From the NCBI GenBank assembly GCA_900554585.1, contig USHS01000016.1, positions 1 through 13,026 of the forward strand: a stretch of 13,026 nucleotides of DNA, in the 5' to 3' direction. Below, one piece after another: positions 5,364-12,976 of the stretch (position 1 is its first letter; every line of letters starts with the position of its first letter). The position numbers were made by a program, and so were the translations under genes. The notes beneath the pieces were generated by a model. It was not told the DNA's origin, made no database searches, and saw only the letters and a list, made by a program, of their open reading frames with translations. Source of the stretch: an uncultured Collinsella sp. GTDB lineage: Bacteria > Actinomycetota > Coriobacteriia > Coriobacteriales > Coriobacteriaceae.

Positions 5364-6815
5364 CTAGAAGCTGACATCGAAGCCAGCGCCAGCGCCCTCT
5401 TCATCAGTGGTCGGCACTCCCTTTGCCTTGTTGTAGGCAAAGATCAAGACGATCGGCACGATGAAGGCGATGAGATTGCCAGCCACATACCACACGAGCG
5501 TCTCGGGCGTAACGATGAGCAGGCCAAGCACACCGGTCAGACCCTGACCGATAGCGCGCACCTCAAAGAACTTCACGAAGGCACCGCCGCAGCCTGCACC
5601 GATGCATGCGCAGATGAACGGAATGATCGAATAGCGCATGTTTGCAGCAAAGATAGCGGGCTCGGAGATTCCGACCAGCGTCGGGATAAAGGACGACATG
5701 CAGATGTTGCGCTCTTTGGAGTGCTTCTTGTGAATGAGGTACATACCGATGGCGCCGCCGCCCTGGGCGATGATGGAAACCGACCAGATGGCCTGGATGT
5801 AGTTGAAGCCGGTCGTGGCAACGAGGTTGGCCTCGATACCCTGGATGAACTGATGCGTACCGGTAACGACGAGCGGCTGCAGGAACGTGGCGAAGACAAA
5901 GGCACCAAAGACGCCCATCCTGTTGTACAGGATATCGATTACGCCGGCGAGGACGTCACCGATCAGGTTGCCGAGCGGGCCGAACACGGTGAACAGGGCA
6001 ACGTTAGCAAGAATCAGGGTAACGGTCGGGACAAAGACGAACGAAACGACCTCGGGGATGTACTTCTGGGCAATCTTCTCGACCTTGGCCATAAACCAGG
6101 CAGTCAGGATTGCGGGGAACACACCGCCCTGGAAAGCAACCATGGGAATGGATAGCGGACCAAAGTTCCAGTACTCAGCACCCGTCGGGTCCATAACGAA
6201 CGTGTTGCGGTTCATAAGGCTCGGGTGAACCATGACGATACCGACGAGGATGCCCAGGATCGGGTTACCGCCAAAACGCTTGACCGCGCTGTACATAACC
6301 AGGACAGGCAGGTAGTCGAACGTGGTGGCGATAATGGCAAAGAAGCTTGCGAGGTTCTTGAGGAACTCGCTGTGATCGGCGAGACTGCCTTCCATGCCAA
6401 AGAGGCCGTTGGCAACGATCAGCGACTTAAGGCCGATGATGATTGCAGCGCCGACGAAGGCAGGAATGATGGGGATAAAGATATCCGAGAATACCTTGAG
6501 GACCGAGAAGAACTTGCCCTTCTTGTCCGCCTCGGCGCCCTTGACCTCGGAAGCACTGATCTCCTTAACGCCCGTCAGAGCCATAAACTCATCGTAAACC
6601 TTGTTGACGGTACCGGTACCGAAGATGATCATGAGCTGGCCGCTGTTGTACAGCACGCCCTTGACGCCATCGATGTTCTCGAGCTCGGCCTTGTTGTATT
6701 TGCTCGTATCCTTGAGCACCAGACGCAGACGGGTCACGCAATGCGTGGCGCCCTCGATGTTCTCCAGTCCGCCGACGTTGTCGACGACTTGCTGGGACAC
6801 TGCCTTGTAGTCCAT
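5364..6815 (-). CDS. scrA: PTS EIIBC permease, sucrose/beta-fructoside type
   Basis: A 483-residue membrane permease of the phosphoenolpyruvate sugar phosphotransferase system, glucose superfamily. The N-terminal EIIB domain (about 1-85) carries the phosphorylated cysteine in THCVTRLRLVL (C26) and the SGQLMIIFGTGTVNKVY strand. After a charged linker (about 86-102) comes an EIIC domain of roughly ten hydrophobic segments, with HPSLMN (about 197-202) and the GISEPAIF signature (382-389). There is no EIIA domain, so phosphate must come from a separate EIIA protein, as for known sucrose EIIBC permeases. Specificity for sucrose is inferred from the two flanking GH32 genes; a trehalose or other glucoside type is the alternative on sequence alone. 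The start at 6815 is chosen because GGAGAGGA (6818-6825) directly precedes it; the ATG at 6827 lies inside this site's own upstream sequence. It follows the divergent GH32 gene by 45 bp. Confidence 0.85.
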   Translation of the reverse strand: MDYKAVSQQVVDNVGGLENIEGATHCVTRLRLVLKDTSKYNKAELENIDGVKGVLYNSGQLMIIFGTGTVNKVYDEFMALTGVKEISASEVKGAEADKKGKFFSVLKVFSDIFIPIIPAFVGAAIIIGLKSLIVANGLFGMEGSLADHSEFLKNLASFFAIIATTFDYLPVLVMYSAVKRFGGNPILGILVGIVMVHPSLMNRNTFVMDPTGAEYWNFGPLSIPMVAFQGGVFPAILTAWFMAKVEKIAQKYIPEVVSFVFVPTVTLILANVALFTVFGPLGNLIGDVLAGVIDILYNRMGVFGAFVFATFLQPLVVTGTHQFIQGIEANLVATTGFNYIQAIWSVSIIAQGGGAIGMYLIHKKHSKERNICMSSFIPTLVGISEPAIFAANMRYSIIPFICACIGAGCGGAFVKFFEVRAIGQGLTGVLGLLIVTPETLVWYVAGNLIAFIVPIVLIFAYNKAKGVPTTDEEGAGAGFDVSF

Positions 6816-6860
6816 GTTCCTCTCCATTCCTTTTCTAAATCATAAAACGGTTCGTTGCCG

Positions 6861-8243
6861 CTACAGAGACGCGATCGTTGCGTTTGCGCACTTGAGCGCA
6901 CCGTCGGTGACGGTAAGCGCCACACCCTGGCCCTGCTTGTTGCAGAAGCGAGCGTTGAGCGCAACATCATCGACAAAGATGGTCGCGATGTCGTCGTCGA
7001 CGACCAGACGCACATGGTGAGTGCCCTCGCCCTTAAAGAACAACGGACGCTCGAGGCCCATGTTGTTGACCTGGAACCACGGATACTGGGGGGCCGCCGT
7101 AAACTCGAGTTTGCCCTCACGCAGGTTGGCGCGGAACTCATAGGCAAGACCGGACTCGGCGTCCTCGGCAAGCTTCACTGAGAAGCCGGCAGCGTCACCG
7201 GCGAGCTCGATGTCGGCGTCGAGCATATAGGTAGAACCGGCATCCGCGGCGAGCACCTGCTCAACCTTGCCCGACTCGCACGAAAGCTCAAAGGCCTCGA
7301 CTGCCTTAGCCTCGCCAAAGGCGCCAAGCATGCTGTCGGGAAGCTTGGTGCCGAGCGTTCCGTCGGCACGCTGAACGATCTCGAGGGGCATAAAGGTGCC
7401 ACCCCATAGGTAAGAGCTGGGGTCGCCGCCCTCGTCACGCGTAGGAACCCAACCAAAGAGAACGCGACGCTCGCCATCGAATGCGGTGCGAGCGGCGTAG
7501 TACGCGCGGCCGTCGAAGGAGTCGTCAGCGGGGGTAATCCAAGGACCGTTGATGGACTTGGACATGCGGTAACGGGTCTTGTTGCCGTCGCTGTACTCGG
7601 AAAAGACGAGGTACCACCAGTCGCCCATCTTAAAGAGATCAGGCATCTCAAACATGGTGTACAGGCCCGGGTTCCACCAGTCGCCCTGGAACTCCCAGGT
7701 ATCCAGGTCCTTGGAGGTGAACTTGACCAGACGACCGGTCATCAGACGCTTGTCCTCGCCCACACGCGTGCCGAGGATGAGCATGTACTCTTCGTTCTCC
7801 TCATCCCAAAGTACAAAGGGATCGCGCCAGTTGCGGTCATCGTAACCCTCCTGGGGCGGAAGCAGCGTTTCGGCGATGTTCTTCTCCCACTTGACGGCGT
7901 CGTCACTCGTTGCGTGAAGAAGAACCTGCTTCATCAAGCGTGCGCGGACCTTATCGCGATTGCAACCAGTGTAGAGCGCGTGGTACTTGTCGCCCACCTT
8001 AAACACCGTGCCGGCATAAACGTACTGGTCGACTTCCTCGTCGCCGCCACGCTCAAGGCTCTCACCAAAGTCCTTGTAGTTGACGAAATCCTTGGTCGTC
8101 GCGAGTGCCCAGCCAAACGGCTCTCCGAAAGGTCCGGGGTTACGCGTGTCACGCTGATGATAGAGATAGAACGTGCCGTCCTCGCCGTACGGCATGATGT
8201 CGCCTACCCAAATTCCCTCAGGCTGGTAATAAACCTTGTGCAT
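6861..8243 (-). CDS. Divergent GH32-type glycoside hydrolase
   Basis: A 460-residue, probably cytosolic protein of the GH32/GH43 five-bladed propeller group. It begins MHKVYYQPEGIWVGDIMPYG, so the usual WMNDPNG nucleophile motif is replaced by WVGDIMP, with D15 in the nucleophile position. The other two catalytic elements are kept: WRDP (stabiliser D141) and EMPD (acid/base E199). A C-terminal beta-sandwich follows, with LEFTAAPQYPWFQVNN and LVVDDDIATIFVDD. Substrate is probably a fructoside, possibly phosphorylated, given the PTS gene 45 bp downstream and a canonical GH32 in the same operon, but it cannot be read from sequence. The ATG at 8243 is preferred because AGGAAG lies 6 nt upstream; the frame is open to 8288, but those extra 15 codons show no homology and overlap the promoter. 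It is the first gene of the operon and is preceded by tandem operators. Confidence 0.82.
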   Translation of the reverse strand: MHKVYYQPEGIWVGDIMPYGEDGTFYLYHQRDTRNPGPFGEPFGWALATTKDFVNYKDFGESLERGGDEEVDQYVYAGTVFKVGDKYHALYTGCNRDKVRARLMKQVLLHATSDDAVKWEKNIAETLLPPQEGYDDRNWRDPFVLWDEENEEYMLILGTRVGEDKRLMTGRLVKFTSKDLDTWEFQGDWWNPGLYTMFEMPDLFKMGDWWYLVFSEYSDGNKTRYRMSKSINGPWITPADDSFDGRAYYAARTAFDGERRVLFGWVPTRDEGGDPSSYLWGGTFMPLEIVQRADGTLGTKLPDSMLGAFGEAKAVEAFELSCESGKVEQVLAADAGSTYMLDADIELAGDAAGFSVKLAEDAESGLAYEFRANLREGKLEFTAAPQYPWFQVNNMGLERPLFFKGEGTHHVRLVVDDDIATIFVDDVALNARFCNKQGQGVALTVTDGALKCANATIASL

Positions 8244-8286
8244 CCGAGACTTCCTTTCCCACGAGATACTAACTCGGTACAACTGC

Positions 8287-8315
8287 AAGATATGTCAATC
8301 GTTTTCATATGTCAA
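8287..8315 (-). promoter_or_regulatory. Promoter of the fructoside operon
   Basis: On the minus strand a perfect -35 box TTGACA (8310-8315) is followed after 17 bp by TATCTT (8287-8292, 4/6 match to TATAAT). The leader to the GH32 ATG would be about 37 nt. Both operators below overlap this promoter, which is the arrangement expected for repression by a LacI-type protein. Confidence 0.6.
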
Positions 8316-8327
8316 ACGTTTTCACAT
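8290..8327 (-). promoter_or_regulatory. Two tandem LacI-type operators over the operon promoter
   Basis: A 17-bp unit, ATATGTCAATCGTTTTC (8290-8306), is repeated as ATATGTCAAACGTTTTC (8307-8323). Read on the minus strand, each contains TGAAAACG(A/T)TTGACATAT, which resembles the AAACG-centred operators of LacI/CcpA-type regulators. A more degenerate third unit may follow (8324-8341). The sites cover the -35 box and spacer of the operon promoter, and a LacI-family gene is adjacent. Confidence 0.65.
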
Positions 8328-8353
8328 CAATACGTCTTTTCGCAGTTCCAGTC

Positions 8354-8387
8354 GTCGGCAAACGGTTGACATATGCCGGCGAACGGT
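8354..8387 (+). promoter_or_regulatory. Upstream auxiliary operator and paired AACGGT boxes
   Basis: On the plus strand AAACGGTTGACATATG (8360-8375) matches the operator motif of the operon promoter in inverted orientation, about 45 bp upstream of the tandem operators. A second box, GAACGGT (8381-8387), lies 21 bp further on. It could be an auxiliary site for DNA looping or cooperative repressor binding. The plus strand has no gene downstream that would use it as a promoter. Confidence 0.45.
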
Positions 8388-8402
8388 CATCAGAAGCGTT
8401 CG
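8380..8402 (-). terminator. Weak hairpin downstream of the LacI-family gene
   Basis: CGAACG (8380-8385) and CGTTCG (8397-8402) form a perfect 6-bp stem with an 11-nt loop, 26-48 bp past the repressor stop codon. It has no U-tract after it on the minus strand, so it is at best a weak terminator between the repressor gene and the operon. Confidence 0.3.
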
Positions 8403-8427
8403 AGGGATTCTTTTGGCTCGGAATGAA

Positions 8428-9438
8428 CTAGGCGGTTTTGCCCTCGATAAGTTCGACGGGAAGCTTGATATTCGATTCGGGCTTTTCACCGTTAACAAGA
8501 GCGATGATGGATTGCGCCGCGAGCTCTCCGATGCGATCGATATCTTGACGTACGGTTGTTAAGTCAGGCATAAACGTCATAGTGCGGCGGGCGCCATCCG
8601 CGCCCACGACCTTAATATCATCCGGAGCGCTCAAGCCGCGCTGCTTCATAACGTTGAGGCAGATGGCCGCCATCGTGTCGTCTCCCGCAAAGATGCCGTC
8701 AATATCGGGGTTCTCATCGAGGATCTTCGCAACGACCGCACTCTTTTCGTCGTCGGACTTAACGAACTCGACCTCACGGACAAGCGCGGACAAACCGGCC
8801 TGCTCCACAACATCGTAGTAGGCATCGGTACGCTTATTGGCAGGCATACGCATGCGGCTATTGTTGCGCAGGCACAAGATGCGCGAACACCCGTCATCGA
8901 TCAGGCGACACGTGGCAAGTTCGCCGATGCTATAGCTGTCGCTCGCAATCTGAACAGAGGCCTCGCCAAGGTCGCAGTCGATACCAACCAGGCTCAAGCC
9001 CATCTCGGCATACGCCTCGGCACCGATATTAAGCGAGTTGACGATGACGCCATCAACCATATTGCGCCGAAGCATATCGATATAAGAACGCTCAAGATCA
9101 GGTCGATTGGCGCTATTGCACAGCAACATCTTAAAACCGTTTTCGGCCAGAGTACGCTCAACGGCTTGAACCGCTTGTGCATGGAACGGGCTGCTGACAT
9201 AGGGGACGATCATTCCGATTAGATTCAGGCCACCGCTGAGCATGGCACGGGCGATATCGTTGGGCGTATAGTTGATGCGCTCCATCGCGGCATGGACCTT
9301 ATCGCGGGTCTCTTGGCTAATATAGCCGCGATTATTAAGCACGCGAGATACCGTAGTAGGCGAAACCCCCGCTACCGCTGCAACTTCCTTGATGCCAGGC
9401 TTAGCAGAATCCTTAGAACGAGCGCCCTCGCGAGCCAT
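8428..9438 (-). CDS. LacI-family transcriptional repressor
   Basis: A 336-residue DNA-binding regulator. Residues about 16-36 (IKEVAAVAGVSPTTVSRVLNN) are the LacI helix-turn-helix. The hinge helix follows (YTPNDIARAMLSGG), then a periplasmic-binding-protein-like sugar sensor domain with IGMIVPYVSSPFHAQ, VDGVIVNS, the FAGDDTMAAICLNVMKQRGLSAPDDIKVVGADG segment and LTTVRQDIDRIGELA. It sits just upstream of the fructoside operon on the same strand, so it most likely controls that operon in response to sucrose, fructose or a phosphorylated form. An operator-like site overlapping its own upstream region suggests autoregulation. The start at 9438 has GGAGG 5 nt upstream; ATGs at 9453 and 9459 would place that ribosome binding site inside the gene. 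The effector and whether it also acts elsewhere are unknown. Confidence 0.9.
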   Translation of the reverse strand: MAREGARSKDSAKPGIKEVAAVAGVSPTTVSRVLNNRGYISQETRDKVHAAMERINYTPNDIARAMLSGGLNLIGMIVPYVSSPFHAQAVQAVERTLAENGFKMLLCNSANRPDLERSYIDMLRRNMVDGVIVNSLNIGAEAYAEMGLSLVGIDCDLGEASVQIASDSYSIGELATCRLIDDGCSRILCLRNNSRMRMPANKRTDAYYDVVEQAGLSALVREVEFVKSDDEKSAVVAKILDENPDIDGIFAGDDTMAAICLNVMKQRGLSAPDDIKVVGADGARRTMTFMPDLTTVRQDIDRIGELAAQSIIALVNGEKPESNIKLPVELIEGKTA

Positions 9439-9455
9439 AGCACCCTCCCCCATCA

Positions 9456-9476
9456 ACATGTCATACGTTTACATAC
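9456..9476 (-). promoter_or_regulatory. Operator-like site upstream of the repressor gene
   Basis: Minus-strand TATGTAAACGTATGACATGT matches the motif found at the operon promoter (AAACGnWTGACAT) and lies 18-38 bp before the repressor start codon. This suggests the repressor limits its own expression. A possible -10 (TATGCT) lies a few bases upstream, but no convincing -35 was found. Confidence 0.5.
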
Positions 9477-9629
9477 GAACAAAGCATACCCCAACAACAG
9501 CGGGATGACGGTAACAGTACAAGTAAGTAAACGACTCATCCAAATAATTAGGAAAGTTCCGCCTAAAGGGTGATTACACAGGACCCAGCCGGGGCTGTTT
9601 GGGCTACCTCCCAAAACATTCCGCAGGAC

Positions 9630-9674
9630 GCAAGAAGCCCTCGCCGCACGAAGTGCGCAGCGAGGGCTTCTTGC
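9630..9674 (-). terminator. Intrinsic terminator of ppc
   Basis: A perfect 15-bp inverted repeat, GCAAGAAGCCCTCGC (9630-9644) and its complement (9660-9674), encloses a second stem, CGCAC/GTGCG, with a GAA loop. It lies 63 bp past the ppc stop. The arm sequence places a CTTCTTGC run at the 3' end of the minus-strand stem. It is the strongest terminator-like structure in the window and cleanly separates ppc from the repressor gene. The plus strand gives a similar hairpin, but no plus-strand gene needs it. Confidence 0.75.
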
Positions 9675-9736
9675 ATGTCCGAGGACGTGCCTAAAAGTAA
9701 ACTGATGGCGGACCCGGACGACTACAGGGCTATCGA

Positions 9737-12550
9737 TTACCCCGTGTTCTGCAATCCTGCCGAGACGCCGGTCACAGTCGAAAGAATCAGGCTCATGTAC
9801 TCGGCCTTCTTCTCCTCGGCCATCTCGTCCTGGTTCATACGCACCTCGCGAAGGGCGCGAACCTGGGCAATGGACAGCGCGTCGACGTAGGGGTTACGGA
9901 CGCGAACGGCGCAGCCGAGCACGCGGCGGCGCTGCAGCGGCCACTCGTCACCGACGATGGCAAGGACCCACTTACGGGTGAGCTGCATCTCGGTGAAGAC
10001 CTTCTCGGACAAATCCTGGCGATCGCCCAGGTGCAGATACATCTTGGCGATGCGCTGGTCGGTCTTGGCAATCGACATCTCGATGTTGTCGATAAAGGTG
10101 CGGAAGAACGGCCACTCCTGGTAGGCAGCCTTAAGCTGGTCCAGATCGCCAAACTGCTCGCAAGCGGTGCCCAAGCCGTACCAAGCGGCCAGATTGATGC
10201 GCGCCTGGCTCCAGCTGAAGATCCACGGAATGGTACGCAGGTCGTCGAGCGACTTGGCGCCCAAGCCACGCTTGGCGGGACGCGAGCCGATCGGCAGCAG
10301 ACCGACCTCGGTCAGCGGCGTCACGGTCGAGAACCACGGCGTAAAGTCCTCGGTGTTCAGCAGGTCCAGATAGCGCTCGTGGCTTGCGGCGTTGAGCTTC
10401 TCGGCCATATCCCAGAACTTCTGCGTGGTCTCGGTGTTGGTCTTCTCGACACTCGGAGCCGACTGCAAAAGCGTTGCGGCGGCAACGGACTCAACATGGC
10501 GCTGAGCCAGCGTGCGGTTACCGTAACGGGCAAAGATGACCTCGCCCTGCTCGGTGAGCTTAAAGAAGCAGTTGACCGAACCCTTGGGCTGCGCCAGCAC
10601 GGCCTTGTTGGCCGGACCGCCGCCACGGCCCACGGCACCGCCGCGACCGTGCATGAGCACCAGGTCGATATCGTTCTTCTCGGCCCACTTGGCAATGCGC
10701 TCCTGCGCGGAGTGCAGCGCGAGCATGGCCGTGGTAGGACCGGCGTCCTTGGAGGAGTCGGAGTAGCCCAGCATAACCTCCATGCGGCGGTTGGTCTGGG
10801 CAAGACGCTTTTGCACCACGGGCAGCGTAAGCATCTGGTCGAGCACGTCGACGCAGCCTTCGAGGTCCTCGAGCTGCTCGAACAGCGGGATCACGTCGAG
10901 CTCGGGGACATCCTCCTCGTGTGCGAAGGACAGGTGGGCCAGCTCGAAGACGTCAGCCACATGCTGGGCGCTCTTGGTAAACGAGATGATGTAGCGGTGC
11001 GCCATCTTCTTGCCGTAGCGCTTTTGGATGGAACCGATGGCACGGAAGGTATCGATGACCTCGCGCGTCATGGGCTGCAGGTCGCCATGGATACCGTTCT
11101 CGTGGATATCCTTGAGGGCGCGGGCATGCACCACGGAGTGCTGACGGAACTCCATCTCGACCATATGGAAGCCGAAGGACTCGACCTGCCAGATGATGGT
11201 CTGGACCGGGCCGTAGGCAGCACGGACGGCACCGCAGGCGGCCAGCGAGCGCTGGACGACGCGCAGGTCATCCAGGAACTCGTCGGCGCTGTGGTACATG
11301 GTGTCGGTGATGCGACGGACGGTGGCGTTCAGACGGTCGGCCATGACGAGCATGACGGCGCGATGCGGCTCATGCTCGGAGATCAGCTCGGCGCGGGCCG
11401 TGTACCGAGGGCTCATCTCGACCTGATGGTTCCACAGGTTAATAAGCTCGGCAGAAGGCTTGCTGTAGGTGGCCTCGAGCGTGAGGTTGCGGCCGATGCG
11501 GCGGCATTTGTCCTCGAGTTTGAGCACCATATGGGTGAAGTACTTGGCGGCGACCTCGCGGCTCACCTTGGCGGTAACGTTGGGGTTGCCGTCACGGTCG
11601 GAACCGATCCAGCTGCCCGGGTGGAAGAACGCCGGGCACAGCGGCGGCACGGTGCCGGCCTTGTCGCCCAGCACCCAGTCGTCAAAACGACGGTAGATGA
11701 CGGGGATAACGTCGAACAGCGTGTTATCGAAGATGTCGATGATGGTATCGGCTTCCTCGACCGGCGTGGGCTTCTTCAACGCGATGGGGCTCGTGCGTAC
11801 CAGGGCGTCGATCTCCTGCAGCATATGGCGCTCGTTCTCCACCAGGTCGGAGCCGCCCAGACGCGGACGCTCCTCCAGCAGGTTGGAGATACGGCGAATC
11901 TTGCCCTCGACGGCCTTGCGACGGGCCTCGGTGGGATGCGCGGTAAAGACGGGATGGAACTCAAGCTTGCCGAGCAGCTCGTTGGCGCCCTCGACGCCCA
12001 GCTCATTCACCAGCTGGTGATAGGCGACGGTGAGCTCGTTGGCGGGATCGACCTCGGTATCGGTCGACGCACCGGCCTCGCGCTCGCGCAGCTGCGCCAC
12101 ACGGTAGTTCTCCTCCGACAGGTTTGCCAGATGGAAGAAACTCGTAAAGGCGCGAACGATGACCTGCTGTTTATCGAGCGGCAGGCTGTCGATCAGATCG
12201 ACGACCTCACGAAATGCCACGGCGGTGGACTCATCGGCAGTAGGCACGCCCTGCTCGTCGACGGCCTCGTCGGCAGCACGCGTACCGGGGTTGCCGGCAT
12301 TGGCCACAATCTCGGCCGACAGGATCTTGTCGAACAGGTCCGCGATCTCAGGATCATACTCGCTAAGCACACGACGCTCCAGGCGCAAGAACAGCGCCAG
12401 ATTGTCGCGCAGCTCCTCGGGGATCTCGATCTCGGCGAGACGCTCCCTGGACTCGGCATTCGAGCCGATTCGGTTAACGAGGCGGTTGACCACGGCAGCG
12501 ACGCGCGCCGCGGCTTCGGGTACAGACTGGTTGCTTAGGTTCTCAGCCAC
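9737..12550 (-). CDS. ppc: Phosphoenolpyruvate carboxylase
   Basis: A 937-residue cytosolic enzyme that carboxylates PEP with bicarbonate to oxaloacetate, replenishing the C4 branch and feeding succinate formation in anaerobes. Key motifs are intact: FTAHPTEARRK with catalytic H205, GSDRDGNPNVT (316-326), GYSDSSKDAG with K601, HGRGGAVGRGGGP with R636 and R642, and a C-terminal QNTG where most members end RNTG. The protein is slightly longer than the roughly 880-residue E. coli enzyme, mostly through an acidic N-terminal insertion (about 85-115). The GTG at 12550 is preferred because GGAGG lies 4 nt upstream. The in-frame ATG at 12562 is an alternative, but its own AGGAGG ends only 1 nt before it. 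It is a stand-alone transcription unit, with a promoter upstream and a strong terminator downstream. Confidence 0.95.
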   Translation of the reverse strand: MAENLSNQSVPEAAARVAAVVNRLVNRIGSNAESRERLAEIEIPEELRDNLALFLRLERRVLSEYDPEIADLFDKILSAEIVANAGNPGTRAADEAVDEQGVPTADESTAVAFREVVDLIDSLPLDKQQVIVRAFTSFFHLANLSEENYRVAQLREREAGASTDTEVDPANELTVAYHQLVNELGVEGANELLGKLEFHPVFTAHPTEARRKAVEGKIRRISNLLEERPRLGGSDLVENERHMLQEIDALVRTSPIALKKPTPVEEADTIIDIFDNTLFDVIPVIYRRFDDWVLGDKAGTVPPLCPAFFHPGSWIGSDRDGNPNVTAKVSREVAAKYFTHMVLKLEDKCRRIGRNLTLEATYSKPSAELINLWNHQVEMSPRYTARAELISEHEPHRAVMLVMADRLNATVRRITDTMYHSADEFLDDLRVVQRSLAACGAVRAAYGPVQTIIWQVESFGFHMVEMEFRQHSVVHARALKDIHENGIHGDLQPMTREVIDTFRAIGSIQKRYGKKMAHRYIISFTKSAQHVADVFELAHLSFAHEEDVPELDVIPLFEQLEDLEGCVDVLDQMLTLPVVQKRLAQTNRRMEVMLGYSDSSKDAGPTTAMLALHSAQERIAKWAEKNDIDLVLMHGRGGAVGRGGGPANKAVLAQPKGSVNCFFKLTEQGEVIFARYGNRTLAQRHVESVAAATLLQSAPSVEKTNTETTQKFWDMAEKLNAASHERYLDLLNTEDFTPWFSTVTPLTEVGLLPIGSRPAKRGLGAKSLDDLRTIPWIFSWSQARINLAAWYGLGTACEQFGDLDQLKAAYQEWPFFRTFIDNIEMSIAKTDQRIAKMYLHLGDRQDLSEKVFTEMQLTRKWVLAIVGDEWPLQRRRVLGCAVRVRNPYVDALSIAQVRALREVRMNQDEMAEEKKAEYMSLILSTVTGVSAGLQNTG

Positions 12551-12594
12551 GTTTCCTCCCATTCCTCCTTCTATGCACGTAACATGCGGTATTC

Positions 12595-12654
12595 ATTATA
12601 GGCGCTTGAGAAATACTTTCGACACTGATTGCGCTTTACCACACAAAAGTATTT
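12595..12654 (-). promoter_or_regulatory. ppc promoter with upstream dyad
   Basis: A perfect TATAAT -10 box (12595-12600 on the minus strand) lies about 45 bp upstream of the ppc start. No good -35 was found at 16-18 bp. Instead, a 9-bp inverted repeat, AAATACTTT (12611-12619) and AAAGTATTT (12646-12654), with 35 bp between its half-site starts, flanks the -35 region. That is the pattern of an activator or repressor site. Confidence 0.55.
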
Positions 12655-12714
12655 TCTGCATTGCAAGGGTTTTTGCCCCAAATGGTCGTATTTCTCGGTG
12701 GGCGGCATACGTAA

Positions 12715-12750
12715 ACGGGGGCATTCCGCATAAAAGCGAAACCCCCCCGT
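12715..12750 (-). terminator. Terminator-like hairpin after hisS
   Basis: ACGGGGG (12715-12721) pairs with CCCCCGT (12744-12750), with an inner TTCGC/GCGgAA pairing. It lies 58-93 bp beyond the hisS stop and is followed on the minus strand by TTTACG. The short T-run makes it a moderate intrinsic terminator candidate. Confidence 0.45.
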
Positions 12751-12807
12751 AACAATCGCTCTCCATGAGCAGGGCACGTTAGCAGGCCCGCAGCTCAAAA
12801 AGATGCG

Positions 12808-12976
12808 CTACAGGCGCTCGCGAACCGCCTTGACCACATTGGCCAGATCGACGAGAACCTCGTCATGGCTCTGCATGTCGCGCACCTTGACCTTGCCGGC
12901 GGCAAGCTCGTCGCCGCCCAAGACCAAAATGAGCTTAGCGCCCACCTTGTCGGCCTGCTTAAACTGAGCCTTGAGC
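12808..12976 (-). CDS. hisS: Histidyl-tRNA synthetase, C-terminal 55 residues (truncated by adapter)
   Basis: Only the end of the gene is present: LKAQFKQADKVGAKLILVLG, followed by GDELAAGKVKVRDMQSHDEV and a short tail ending VRERL. This matches the class II anticodon-binding domain of histidyl-tRNA synthetase, whose C-terminal segment has the pattern LKxQFKxADxxGAxxxxxLGxDELxxGxVxVRDM. The enzyme charges tRNA-His in the cytosol. The gene is cut because the contig runs into artificial adapter sequence at 12977. The open frame that continues through the adapter (adding residues that include the string MCIRDR) is not natural protein. ProS or another class II synthetase tail is a remote alternative. 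Confidence 0.85.

Noticed and set aside
6225..6845. 206-codon plus-strand open frame opposite the PTS permease
   Set aside because: It is a shadow of the permease EIIB and EIIC coding region, with acidic low-complexity composition and no plausible ribosome binding site.
8236..8562. Plus-strand frame starting MCIRD, similar to the adapter-derived peptide
   Set aside because: The DNA here (TTGTGCATCCGAGAC) is not the Tn5 mosaic end; the resemblance is chance. The frame lies over the start of a minus-strand GH32 gene, the operon promoter and the end of the repressor gene.
9584..9603. Nested inverted repeats CAGCC/GGCTG and CCCA/TGGG downstream of ppc
   Set aside because: The stems are short and lie beyond the much stronger terminator at 9630-9674; there is no clear independent role.
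10031..12538. 835-codon open frame on the plus strand across ppc
   Set aside because: It is exactly antisense to ppc, which has full family motifs. The translation is rich in low-complexity L, G, V, D and H typical of reverse-strand reading of GC-rich codons, and no domain is recognisable.
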